From NCBI GenBank assembly GCA_020047885.1, contig JAIFNF010000204.1, positions 956 to 14,680 of the forward strand: DNA of 13,725 bases, given 5' to 3'. The notes beneath the pieces were generated by a model. That model was not told where the DNA came from. It saw only the letters and a list, made by a program, of their open reading frames with translations, and made no database searches. A program made the position numbers and the translations under genes. Origin of the DNA: Gammaproteobacteria bacterium (GTDB lineage: Bacteria; Pseudomonadota; Gammaproteobacteria; Competibacterales; Competibacteraceae). Positions 1-6,828 of the stretch are shown here, piece after piece. Position 1 is the first letter of the stretch, and each line of letters begins with the position of its first letter.

Positions 1-1
1 T

Positions 2-268
2 CCCGTACCTGAAGCTCCATCCGCGCCCGCCGAGGTTCCCGTACCTGAAGCTCCAACCGCGCCCGCCGAGGTTCCGGTACCCGCCGAAGCTCCGGCACCT
101 GTAGAGGTTCCGGTACCCGCTGAAGCTCCAGCACCTGCCGAGGTTCCGGTACCCGCCGAAGCTCCGGCACCTGTGGAGGTTCCAACCGCACCTGCTGAAA
201 CTCCAGCCGCGCCCGCTGAGTTGAACCCAGCGCCTCCCGTTCCCCCTGCATCAGGTCCATCATCATGA
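2..268 (+). CDS. C-terminal tail of a Pro/Ala/Val/Glu-rich protein, possibly YfgM-like (5' end outside window)
   Basis: An open frame enters from the left edge and runs 88 sense codons to TGA at 266-268. The visible part is almost entirely Pro, Ala, Val and Glu, built from a 12-residue repeat of the type EVPVPAEAPAPV, and ends in a Pro/Ser-rich stretch. No folded domain is visible. The stop overlaps the bamB start (ATGA, 265-268), so the two are translationally coupled. In many gammaproteobacteria the gene before bamB is yfgM, a membrane-anchored TPR protein that works with periplasmic chaperones, so this may be a low-complexity periplasmic extension of YfgM. That identity rests on gene order only. 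The frame, the absence of stops and the coupling make it very probably coding. Confidence 0.7.
   Translation, partial: PVPEAPSAPAEVPVPEAPTAPAEVPVPAEAPAPVEVPVPAEAPAPAEVPVPAEAPAPVEVPTAPAETPAAPAELNPAPPVPPASGPSS
32..217 (+). repeat. 36-bp in-frame tandem repeat coding Pro/Ala/Val/Glu units
   Basis: Consecutive 36-bp units start with gaggtt at 32, 68, 104 and 140, followed by a longer, diverged 42-bp unit at 176-217; a partial unit precedes position 32. The units at 68-103, 104-139 and 140-175 are nearly identical, encoding EVPVPAEAPAPV or EVPVPAEAPAPA. The first complete unit reads EVPVPEAPTAPA. Because the unit is a multiple of three, copy-number changes keep the reading frame, so the length of this tail is expected to vary between strains. 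Confidence 0.9.
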
Positions 269-1428
269 TCCGATCTGCCCTTTCCATTCTCATCCTGATC
301 CTGAGCGCGGGTTGTAGCACGGTCAGCGGCTGGTTTGGCGGGTCGGATAACTCAATCCCTCCGGCGGAGCTGAAGACCATTACTGAACCAGCGATCAGCG
401 TTCAACAACTCTGGCAAATCCAGGTCGGTTCCGGTGCCGAAGACCAGTTCATCCGCCTGACTCCGGCCCTGAACGATGGGCGGATTTACGCCGCCAGCCA
501 TAACGGGATGGTTATGGCGCTGGATGCGCTCAGCGGACAACGGGTTTGGGAAACCGCGACGGGATTGCCGATCTCCGGGGGCGTGGGCATTAGCGATGAC
601 GGTCTGGTGCTGGTGGGAACGCGCAAAGGCGAGGTCGTCGCCTTGCGCCAGGAGAATGGCCAGGAAGCCTGGCGCGCCCAACTGTCCAGTGAAGTGCTGG
701 CATCGCCGCGCGCCGCTAAAGGCATCGTGGTCGTGCGCACGATTGATGGCAAATTCACCGGTCTCGACAGTCGTTCCGGCGAACAGCGCTGGACGTACAG
801 TCACGCCATGCCCGCCCTCAGCCTGCGCGGCAACGCCCCACCACTGATCACTCAGGATTTGATTATCGCTGGCCTGGATAACGGCAAATTGTTGGTGCTG
901 GCGCTGGCCAAGGGCTTGCCGCTGACCGAGAAGACCATTGCTGCGCCCCGTGGCCGCACCGAGATTGAACGGTTGATCGACATTGATTCGGAACCCAAAG
1001 TGCTGGGCGATCTGCTGTACCTGGCGGCCTATCGCGGGAATGTGGCCGCCATGAATATGCGCGATGGCAATCTGGTCTGGAGCCGGGATTTGTCCAGTCA
1101 CGCCGGGTTGGACGTGGACGCACGGCAGGTCTACCTCAGTGATGACGCCGATGCGGTGTTGGCGCTGGATCGCGCCAGTGGCGGAACGCTCTGGAAGCAA
1201 CCGGAGATGACCGGGCGGCGGTTGTCCGCTCCCGCTGCGACGACGGATTATGTGGTCGTCGGCGACTTCGAGGGGTATCTGCACTGGTTGCGCAAGGAAG
1301 ATGGCCTAATCGTTGGCCGGACGCGAGCCACCAGCAAAGCGATCATCGCGCCGCCCATCGTCGCTGGCGATGTTGTGTTTGTTCAGGGCCAGGGTGGTAC
1401 GCTCGGGGCATTCCGCGCTGGCGGGTGA
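265..1428 (+). CDS. bamB: Outer membrane protein assembly factor BamB (lipoprotein)
   Basis: The 387-residue product matches BamB in length (E. coli about 392) and architecture. BamB is a periplasm-facing lipoprotein of the BAM complex that binds BamA and helps insert beta-barrel proteins into the outer membrane. The N-terminus is a lipoprotein signal: a short basic start, a hydrophobic core and the lipobox LSAGC with Cys17 as the lipidation site. Ser at +2 fits outer-membrane sorting. The rest is a beta-propeller of PQQ-like repeats, seen as repeated blade ends such as MALDALSGQRVW, GLDSRSGEQRW, NMRDGNLVW and ALDRASGGTLW. The ATG overlaps the preceding stop, which fixes the start. The gene usually found next, der (GTPase), is absent; priA follows after 146 bp. 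No frameshift or truncation is seen. Confidence 0.93.
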   Translation: MIRSALSILILILSAGCSTVSGWFGGSDNSIPPAELKTITEPAISVQQLWQIQVGSGAEDQFIRLTPALNDGRIYAASHNGMVMALDALSGQRVWETATGLPISGGVGISDDGLVLVGTRKGEVVALRQENGQEAWRAQLSSEVLASPRAAKGIVVVRTIDGKFTGLDSRSGEQRWTYSHAMPALSLRGNAPPLITQDLIIAGLDNGKLLVLALAKGLPLTEKTIAAPRGRTEIERLIDIDSEPKVLGDLLYLAAYRGNVAAMNMRDGNLVWSRDLSSHAGLDVDARQVYLSDDADAVLALDRASGGTLWKQPEMTGRRLSAPAATTDYVVVGDFEGYLHWLRKEDGLIVGRTRATSKAIIAPPIVAGDVVFVQGQGGTLGAFRAGG

Positions 1429-1506
1429 AGTGTCCCGTCTACCCTTACCCCCTCTCTTTCCAACCTGCATAGCTGACCTCCCGAACCACCCCGTCGCTTC
1501 GCGCCA

Positions 1507-1528
1507 CCCCTCCTGAGCCAAGGAGGGG
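1507..1528. repeat. GC-rich palindrome (REP-like) between bamB and priA
   Basis: Perfect 8-bp arms CCCCTCCT (1507-1514) and AGGAGGGG (1521-1528) enclose a 6-nt loop, GAGCCA. No T-run follows, so it is not a typical intrinsic terminator, though it could stabilise the 3' end of the bamB transcript. It shares the C-rich/G-rich arm pattern with palindromes at 6705-6726 and 13563-13687. The rest of the 1429-1574 gap shows C-rich sequence and no other gene. Confidence 0.7.
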
Positions 1529-1574
1529 AATCCGCAAGTCCGGCAGTCATCGGGAAAGGCTAGAGTCACCACGC

Positions 1575-3773
1575 TTGATTTTGCGCATTGCCGTTCCCTC
1601 GCGCCTGTACCAGACCTTCGATTACCTGCCCCCGCCGAACTGCGACCCCGCTATTTTGCAACCAGGTCAGCGGGTTCGGGTGCCCTTCGGGCGGCAACAG
1701 ATGGTCGGTTTCCTGGTAGAACTGGCGGCTGACACCACCATCGACCGGGATAACCTGCGTCCGGCGCTGGCCATCCTCGATGCCGAAGCCTTGTTGCCGC
1801 CGGATGTGTTAGCGCTCATCCAGTGGGCACAACGCTACTATCATCATCCGCCCGGTGAGGTGTTCACCACCGCGTTACCGGTGCTGTTGCGCCAGGGCGA
1901 ACCGGCGACCGTCCCCACGCCGACGCCCCTGTGGCGTATCACCGCCGCCGGTCTGGCTGTACTCGCTGACGGCAGCCTGCGCCGTGCCCCGGTGCAATGG
2001 CGGATGCTGGACTATCTGGCGCGTTGCCCGGATGGCGCTGAACCAGAGACGCTGCGGCCGGTCGTCAGCCACAGCGCTGCCACCTTGCGGACGTTACGGG
2101 ACAAGGGCTGGGCCGAGCAGACCGCAGCACTGGAAGGCGCGACTCCCATTCCCACCGCACATCCCCCGCCGGTGTTGAACGTGGCTCAGGCGGCGGCGGT
2201 AGCCACGATTTCCGCGGCGTTAGGTCGGTTTCAGGTGTTCCTTTTGGAAGGCGTCACCGGCAGCGGGAAAACCGAGGTCTACCTGCAAGTGATTGAAGCG
2301 GCGCTGGCGCAAGGCCGGCAGGCGCTGGTGCTGACCCCGGAAATCGGCCTGACCCCGCAGTTGCTGGCGCGCTTTCGGGAACGATTGCCAGGACCGCTGG
2401 CCGTCTCGCATTCCGGTCTGAGTGATGAAGAGCGGCTCAAGGCCTGGCTGATGGCGCGTGAGGGTCGCGCCCGCGTCGTGGTCGGCACCCGTTCTGCCGT
2501 ATTTGCGCCCCTGCAAGCGCCGGGCGTCCTGATCATCGATGAAGAACACGATCCGTCCTTCAAGCAGCAGGAGGGTTTCCGCTACCACGCCCGCGACCTA
2601 GCCATCGTTCGTGGACGGCAACTCAACATCCCGGTCGTTCTTGGTTCCGCCACCCCGGCGCTGGAAAGTTGTCACAACGCCCAGCGGGAACGCTATCACT
2701 TACTGTCCCTGCCGGATCGGGTCGGCGGCGGCACGGAATCGCCCATTCATATTCTCGATGTGCGCCGCCAGCCGATGCGCGAAGGACTGTCACAACCCTT
2801 GCTGGAACGGATTCGCGCCCATCTGGATCGGGATGAGCAAGTACTGCTGTTTCTGAACCGGCGCGGTTTTTCCCCGGTGCTGCTCTGTCACGAATGCGGC
2901 TGGCTAAGCCTGTGTCGGCATTGCGATGCCCGCATGACCCTGCATTTACGCCGTCAACGCCTGATCTGCCATCATTGCGGCGATCATCGAGCCGTGGATA
3001 CCGCCTGTCCACAATGCGGCTGCGTGGATCTGCGCGGTTTCGGTCAGGGTACGGAACGGCTGGAAACCGCGCTCCGCCAGGAATTTCCCGAAGTCGGCCT
3101 GACCCGCATGGATCGTGACAGCACCCGGCGGCGTGGCAGTCTGGAAGCGTTGCTGGCGGACATTCACGCGGGCGGCCGGCGCTTGCTGGTCGGCACGCAG
3201 ATGCTGGCCAAAGGGCATCACTTCCCTGACGTGACCCTGGTTGGCATTATTGACGCGGATCAGGGGCTGTACGGCATCGACTTCCGCTCCAGCGAACGGA
3301 TGGCGCAACTGATTCTGCAAGTCGCCGGGCGAGCCGGGCGGGCGGAGAAACCAGGTACGGTGATTATCCAGACCCATCATCCCGATCATCCCCTGTTGCG
3401 CACCCTCGTCTCCCGGGGCTATCCCGCGTTTGCCGAAGAGGCGCTGGCCGAACGGCAGGCGGCGCTGTTACCACCGTTTGCGCATCAGGCGCTATTGCGG
3501 GCTGACGCGGTGGATGCGGAACGGGCGACGGCGTTTCTGTTGAAGGCGCTGGCGCTGGCCGAACCGCTGGCGGATGGCCTGGAACTGCTGGGACCGGCTC
3601 CGGCACCGATGGAGCGTCGCGCTGGCCGCTACCGGGCACATCTGCTGATGCAGGCCGCGCAACGTCAGGATTTGCACCGCTTTCTCCAGCGCTGGACCAC
3701 GCTGCTCTGGGCGGAGCGTCAGGATCGCCAAGTGCGCTGGTCGCTGGATGTGGACCCACTGGAATTGTACTGA
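1575..3773 (+). CDS. priA: Primosomal protein N' (replication restart DNA helicase PriA)
   Basis: PriA is a superfamily 2 3'-5' DNA helicase that recognises stalled or abandoned forks and reloads the replisome. The 732-residue product matches the family length. Visible in order: an N-terminal DNA-binding domain (about 1-105, with the family's FDYL motif), a winged-helix region (about 115-175), Walker A GVTGSGKT (226-233), the DEEH box (322-325), two zinc-binding clusters of eight cysteines (438, 441, 447, 450, 465, 468, 478, 481), GTERLE (492-497), GTQMLAKGHHF (540-550), and motif VI QVAGRAGR (582-589). The start is TTG: no in-frame ATG or GTG lies nearby upstream, and the protein aligns with known PriA from its first residues. 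A second TTG two codons on is an alternative. A GGAAAGG upstream (1553-1559) is a poor, distant ribosome site, suggesting low expression. The gene appears intact. Confidence 0.96.
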   Translation: MILRIAVPSRLYQTFDYLPPPNCDPAILQPGQRVRVPFGRQQMVGFLVELAADTTIDRDNLRPALAILDAEALLPPDVLALIQWAQRYYHHPPGEVFTTALPVLLRQGEPATVPTPTPLWRITAAGLAVLADGSLRRAPVQWRMLDYLARCPDGAEPETLRPVVSHSAATLRTLRDKGWAEQTAALEGATPIPTAHPPPVLNVAQAAAVATISAALGRFQVFLLEGVTGSGKTEVYLQVIEAALAQGRQALVLTPEIGLTPQLLARFRERLPGPLAVSHSGLSDEERLKAWLMAREGRARVVVGTRSAVFAPLQAPGVLIIDEEHDPSFKQQEGFRYHARDLAIVRGRQLNIPVVLGSATPALESCHNAQRERYHLLSLPDRVGGGTESPIHILDVRRQPMREGLSQPLLERIRAHLDRDEQVLLFLNRRGFSPVLLCHECGWLSLCRHCDARMTLHLRRQRLICHHCGDHRAVDTACPQCGCVDLRGFGQGTERLETALRQEFPEVGLTRMDRDSTRRRGSLEALLADIHAGGRRLLVGTQMLAKGHHFPDVTLVGIIDADQGLYGIDFRSSERMAQLILQVAGRAGRAEKPGTVIIQTHHPDHPLLRTLVSRGYPAFAEEALAERQAALLPPFAHQALLRADAVDAERATAFLLKALALAEPLADGLELLGPAPAPMERRAGRYRAHLLMQAAQRQDLHRFLQRWTTLLWAERQDRQVRWSLDVDPLELY

Positions 3774-3792
3774 ACTCCTGCATAGCGGAATC

Positions 3793-3822
3793 TTGTCAGG
3801 CACCGAGAGTTTTTGCTGTAAT
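3793..3822 (+). promoter_or_regulatory. Predicted sigma70 promoter of the toxin-antitoxin pair
   Basis: A -35-like TTGTCA (3793-3798) is separated by 18 bp from a -10-like TGTAAT (3817-3822). It sits in the 81-bp gap after priA and about 33 bp before the antitoxin ATG. No intrinsic terminator is seen after priA, so read-through from priA is also possible. Prediction by eye. Confidence 0.5.
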
Positions 3823-3832
3823 ACGGTTATAC
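3818..3832. promoter_or_regulatory. Candidate operator (imperfect palindrome) for the antitoxin
   Basis: The sequence GTAATACGGTTATAC is a dyad centred on 3825 with 5 of 7 symmetric positions matching (GTAnnAC-G-GTnnTAC). It overlaps the predicted -10 box. Ribbon-helix-helix antitoxins commonly bind such short dyads over their own promoter, so this fits autoregulation. It is an inference from symmetry and position. Confidence 0.4.
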
Positions 3833-3854
3833 ACTCCTTCGAGGTCTTGCCATT

Positions 3855-4103
3855 ATGCTAACCGTGCGCCTGGATGAAACGACCGAACAGCGACTGCTCG
3901 AAGCCTGCCGCCAACTCGGATGCAGCAAAAGCGAAGCCGTTAAGCAAAGTCTTGCCGTCTGGCTGGAGCGGTTTCAACCTCTGCCCGATCCTTACGAACT
4001 CGGCAAGGATTTATTCGATGCAGGGGAAGCTGCTGAACCCCCCACGGATCCACAACGGTTGGCCATCTGGAACTATTTGCATGACAAATACCGTACTCGT
4101 TGA
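3855..4103 (+). CDS. Ribbon-helix-helix (CopG/Arc-like) antitoxin
   Basis: This 82-residue protein starts with a beta-strand-like segment (LTVRLDE), followed by two helices with the pattern QRLLEACRQLG and SKSEAVKQSLAVWLERF. That is the usual layout of ribbon-helix-helix DNA-binding proteins. The C-terminal part (about residues 40-82, acidic then basic and aromatic) is where such antitoxins normally wrap around the toxin. GAGG at 3841-3844 lies 10 nt before the ATG. The gene overlaps the PIN toxin gene by 23 bp, the standard antitoxin-first arrangement. It probably represses its own promoter and neutralises the PIN nuclease. The precise type II family name is uncertain. Confidence 0.85.
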   Translation: MLTVRLDETTEQRLLEACRQLGCSKSEAVKQSLAVWLERFQPLPDPYELGKDLFDAGEAAEPPTDPQRLAIWNYLHDKYRTR

Positions 4104-4506
4104 TTCGGGATTTACCATTGCCTTGTTCGATCCCCAGGATCCGTTGCACGCGAGCGCCAAACAGACCCTTCGCCACCTGAATGCTCGTCTCAGAACCGTC
4201 TGGCCGGTTATCGTCGAAACCTGTTTCTTTCTGGGTCCGAAAGGTAAGGACTCGTTTCTGCAATGGATCGAACGGGGAGCCGTTAGTGTGCGCCCTATTG
4301 AAGCTGTGGATATCGATGCGCTCATCACTATTCTCGATCGCTACGCTGACCAACGCATCGACCTGGCTGACGCCTGCCTGATCTGGCTGGCCGGACAGGA
4401 AAAAACCAGCCGGGTGTTAACCACCGACCGCCGTGATTTCAACGTCTACCGCACTCCGGACGGACGGCCTTTTGAACGGGTGTGGGTGACCGATGGACCG
4501 GGATGA
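4081..4506 (+). CDS. PIN-domain ribonuclease toxin (VapC-like)
   Basis: The 141-residue product has the PIN nuclease acidic pattern: Asp8 in VLVDSGF, Glu46 in WPVIVETCFF, Asp94 and Asp97 in IDLADACL, and Asp116 in VLTTDRRDF. PIN toxins of type II modules are metal-dependent RNases that usually cut tRNA or rRNA and stop translation. The ATG at 4081 lies inside the antitoxin gene (23-bp overlap), and the PIN fold begins at once, so this start is preferred to the longer frame that reads back through the antitoxin. All expected acidic residues are present, so the toxin is probably active. Oddly, the last codons and stop lie in a 38-bp stretch resembling an internal piece of priA (4494-4531), so the C-terminus may have been altered by recombination. 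Confidence 0.87.
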   Translation: MTNTVLVDSGFTIALFDPQDPLHASAKQTLRHLNARLRTVWPVIVETCFFLGPKGKDSFLQWIERGAVSVRPIEAVDIDALITILDRYADQRIDLADACLIWLAGQEKTSRVLTTDRRDFNVYRTPDGRPFERVWVTDGPG

Positions 4507-4531
4507 GCAGGTGCTGCTGTTTTTCAACGGG
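4494..4531 (+). other. priA-like fragment overlapping the end of the PIN toxin gene
   Basis: Positions 4494-4531 match priA 2824-2861 at 32 of 38 bases without gaps by my count. Read in the priA-equivalent frame (codons from 4493) it encodes DRDEQVLLF, identical to the PriA segment before its zinc fingers, and three of the six differences are silent third-position changes. The similarity stops abruptly on both sides. It appears to be a diverged scrap of a priA-type gene, not functional as PriA. The PIN stop codon (4504-4506) lies inside it in another frame. Confidence 0.55.
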
Positions 4532-4554
4532 TTGACGACTTTTTTGTCTACCCG
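4528..4554. repeat. Inverted repeat with T-rich loop downstream of the PIN gene
   Basis: CGGGTTGAC (4528-4536) can pair with GTCTACCCG (4546-4554), with one T-T mismatch, around a loop containing six T. No T-run follows the stem, so it is not a canonical terminator. It may be a weak RNA hairpin at the end of the toxin-antitoxin transcript. Confidence 0.35.
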
Positions 4555-4601
4555 GATCGTAATAATTTCAAAATATTAAAAAATAATTGAACTCCAGTGA
4601 C

Positions 4602-4629
4602 TTTACTTAACGCGGGATGCAGCTAGAAT
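4602..4629 (+). promoter_or_regulatory. Predicted promoter of the DUF485-actP operon
   Basis: TTTACT (4602-4607) and TAGAAT (4624-4629) have a 16-bp spacer. They follow a markedly AT-rich block (about 4558-4590) that could act as an UP element in this GC-rich genome. The resulting leader would be about 70 nt long. The 4507-4702 gap holds no gene that I can support. I did not find a convincing CRP or sigma54 site. Confidence 0.5.
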
Positions 4630-4702
4630 TTAAAAACTTGTAGCGCCTTTCCGCCTCCAAGTGAACCACTAAAATTTCCACCACCACCCATGGGCTATAA
4701 CA

Positions 4703-5011
4703 ATGCAACAAGACTTGGTGCATGCGATAAAAAGCAATCCCAAATACCATGAGCTGATCACCAAACGTTCCAAGTTTGCCTGGATCCTGGCGGCACTCAT
4801 GCTGTTGATCTACTACGGTTTCATCCTGATCATCGCCTTTAACAAGGAATTCCTCGAGCAGCCGCTCTGGGAAGGTGCCGTGACCACCGTCGGGATTCCG
4901 ATTGGCTTGGGCGTCATCATCAGCGCCTTCATCCTGACCGGCATTTACGTCTTCCGCGCGAATTCCGAATTCGACCGCCTGACCGCCGAAATCAAGGAGG
5001 AAGTCCTATGA
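4703..5011 (+). CDS. DUF485 small membrane protein, partner of acetate permease (YjcH-like)
   Basis: The 102-residue product has the DUF485 layout. A short cytoplasmic N-terminus with the NPKYHEL motif is followed by a first membrane helix (about 25-46), a short loop, a second helix (about 62-84) and a charged C-terminal tail rich in Glu. DUF485 genes almost always precede solute:sodium symporters of the acetate type, as yjcH precedes actP in E. coli, and are thought to be accessory subunits; the molecular role is unclear. The stop overlaps the actP start (ATGA, 5008-5011), giving tight translational coupling. The ribosome site before its own ATG is weak. Confidence 0.9.
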   Translation: MQQDLVHAIKSNPKYHELITKRSKFAWILAALMLLIYYGFILIIAFNKEFLEQPLWEGAVTTVGIPIGLGVIISAFILTGIYVFRANSEFDRLTAEIKEEVL

Positions 5012-6696
5012 GACTCTGGCAGAACGCCTTCACAGCTCTCGCCCTGAGCCTCGTTGCCGGCGCAGCGCTGGCCGCCGGCGATATGGGTGAAGTCAAAAAG
5101 CAGGCGGTTAACATCCCCGCCATCATCATGTTTCTGGCCTTTGTCGCCGCCACAATGGGCATTACCTACTGGGCGGCGCAGCGCACCAAGACGGCCAAAG
5201 ATTTCTACGCGGCGGGCGGCGGCATCACCGGTTTCCAGAATGGCTTGGCCATCGCTGGCGACTACATGTCCGCTGCCTCATTCCTGGGTATCTCCGGCCT
5301 GGTGTTCATCAACGGCTATGACGGCCTGATCTACTCGGTTGGCTGGCTGGTCGGCTGGCCGATCATCATGTTCCTGATGGCCGAACAGCTCCGTAACCTC
5401 GGCAAGTACACCTATGCAGACGTGGTGTCTTACCGCTTCCAACGGGTGCCGATGCGCTCAATGGCTGCTACCGGTTCGTTGGTCGTCGTTATTCTCTATC
5501 TGATCGGTCAGATGGTCGGTGCCGGCAAGCTGATCCAGGTCTTATTCGGTCTGGACTACATCTATGCCGTGACCATCGTCGGCATTCTGATCATCATGTA
5601 CGTCACCTTCGGTGGCATGCTCGCCACCACCTGGGTGCAGATCATCAAGGCCTGCCTGCTACTGGGCGGTGCCACGTTTATCGCGTTCGGCGCGCTGCAT
5701 GTCGCTACTGATGGCACGTGGATGCCCGAGGCGCTGTTCCGCAAGGCCACCGAGATCCATGCGAAGAAAGACGCACTCATGCGCCCAGGTGCCCTGGTCA
5801 CCAGCCCGCTTGAAGCCATTTCACTGGGCTTGGCGCTGATGTTTGGCACCGCCGGCTTGCCGCACATTCTGATGCGGTTCTTCACCGTGCCGAACGCGAC
5901 GGAAGCGCGTAAATCCGTGTTCTACGCCACCGGCTTCATCGGCTACTTCTACATCCTGACCTTCCTGATCGGTTTCGGCGCCATTGTGCTGCTGATGCCG
6001 GAAACCTCGGGTTTCATGGTTGCTGATCCGAAGACTGGCGCACTGGCGCTCAAGGGCGGCCAGAACATGGCAGCGGTGCAACTCTCCGCAGCGGTCGGCG
6101 GCAATCTGCTGCTCGGCTTCATCTCGGCTGTCGCCTTCGCCACGATTCTGGCGGTGGTTTCCGGTCTGACCCTGGCGGGCGCTTCGGCGATTTCGCATGA
6201 CCTGTACGCCAGTGTTTGGGCGCATGGCAACGTTGATGAACAGCAGGAAGTGCGCGTATCCAAGATGGCGACCGTGGTGTTGGGCATTATCGCGATCTTG
6301 CTGGGCATTGCCTTCGAACAGCAGAATGTCGCCTACCTGGTCGGCTTGACCTTCGCAGTCGCGGCCAGCGCCAACTTCCCGATCCTGATCGCCTCCATCT
6401 ATTGGTCGAAGATGACCACTCGGGGCGCATTACTGGGCGGCTGGCTGGGGCTGGTCAGTTCAACGCTGTTCGTGATTCTCGGCCCGACCGTGTGGAAGGA
6501 TGTGCTGGGCAACGCCGAAGCGATTTTCCCGTTCAAGAACCCGGCGCTGTTCTCGATTGTCATTTCCTTCCTCGGTATCTGGCTCGGCTCGATCATGGAT
6601 AACAGCGAGCAGGGCAAGAAGGAATGCGAGTCCTTTGAGGCGCAGAATGTGCGCTGCCAGACCGGTATTGGCGCTGAAGGCGCAGCCAGCCACTAA
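5008..6696 (+). CDS. actP: Cation/acetate symporter ActP (solute:sodium symporter family)
   Basis: The 562-residue protein (E. coli ActP about 549) starts with a cleavable-looking signal (MRLWQ, hydrophobic core, ALAAGD), as is typical of ActP, and then shows about 13 hydrophobic membrane segments. The family signature is visible as [13 protein letters not shown] (280-292), preceded by a sodium-symporter core including [12 protein letters not shown] and VSYRF. It takes up acetate and related short carboxylates, driven by a cation gradient, in the inner membrane. A strong AAGGAGG ribosome site (4995-5001) inside the DUF485 gene drives it, and its start overlaps the DUF485 stop. The C-terminal tail ends in a soluble Cys-containing segment. 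An intrinsic terminator follows at 6763-6796. No acs gene is in the window. Substrate is assigned from family and the DUF485 neighbour. Confidence 0.93.
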   Translation: MRLWQNAFTALALSLVAGAALAAGDMGEVKKQAVNIPAIIMFLAFVAATMGITYWAAQRTKTAKDFYAAGGGITGFQNGLAIAGDYMSAASFLGISGLVFINGYDGLIYSVGWLVGWPIIMFLMAEQLRNLGKYTYADVVSYRFQRVPMRSMAATGSLVVVILYLIGQMVGAGKLIQVLFGLDYIYAVTIVGILIIMYVTFGGMLATTWVQIIKACLLLGGATFIAFGALHVATDGTWMPEALFRKATEIHAKKDALMRPGALVTSPLEAISLGLALMFGTAGLPHILMRFFTVPNATEARKSVFYATGFIGYFYILTFLIGFGAIVLLMPETSGFMVADPKTGALALKGGQNMAAVQLSAAVGGNLLLGFISAVAFATILAVVSGLTLAGASAISHDLYASVWAHGNVDEQQEVRVSKMATVVLGIIAILLGIAFEQQNVAYLVGLTFAVAASANFPILIASIYWSKMTTRGALLGGWLGLVSSTLFVILGPTVWKDVLGNAEAIFPFKNPALFSIVISFLGIWLGSIMDNSEQGKKECESFEAQNVRCQTGIGAEGAASH

Positions 6697-6704
6697 GCTT
6701 CAGC

Positions 6705-6726
6705 TCCCCCGCTTTTCCAGGGGGGA
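6705..6726. repeat. Short C-rich/G-rich inverted repeat after actP
   Basis: TCCCCC (6705-6710) pairs with GGGGGA (6721-6726) around a 10-nt loop. It lies just after the actP stop and before the true terminator. Its arm composition resembles the palindromes at 1507-1528 and 13563-13687, so it may be a short member of the same repeat family. Confidence 0.45.
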
Positions 6727-6762
6727 TTTGCAAGCCTGACTGGCCGCAACCGGTTAAACTCC

Positions 6763-6796
6763 AACCCCTTCCGGTGATCGCCGCGAAGGGGTTTTT
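6763..6796 (+). terminator. Rho-independent terminator after actP
   Basis: AACCCCTTC (6763-6771) pairs perfectly with GAAGGGGTT (6785-6793). CGG/CCG can pair further inside with one bulged base. The stem runs into five T residues (6792-6796). This should end the DUF485-actP transcript, leaving the next gene, which starts 33 bp later, dependent on read-through or a promoter that I cannot identify. Confidence 0.87.
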
Positions 6797-6828
6797 CATG
6801 TATCGCTGGCTATCAGGATCGAATCGTT

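Noticed and set aside
2..217. Tandem repeats at the left edge considered as a CRISPR array
   Set aside because: The units are contiguous without unique spacers, are in frame and encode a Pro/Ala-rich peptide.
352..1284. 310-codon minus-strand open frame opposite bamB
   Set aside because: The product is His/Gln/Arg-rich low-complexity, typical of an antisense shadow, while the plus strand encodes a clear BamB.
3874..4080. N-terminal extension of the PIN toxin frame through the antitoxin gene
   Set aside because: The extension is merely the antitoxin gene read in another frame; the PIN fold begins right at ATG 4081, and the 23-bp overlap is normal for such pairs.
4528..4554. Inverted repeat after the PIN gene considered as an intrinsic terminator
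   Set aside because: The T-run is in the loop, not after the stem, so it does not fit a terminator; kept only as a low-confidence hairpin.
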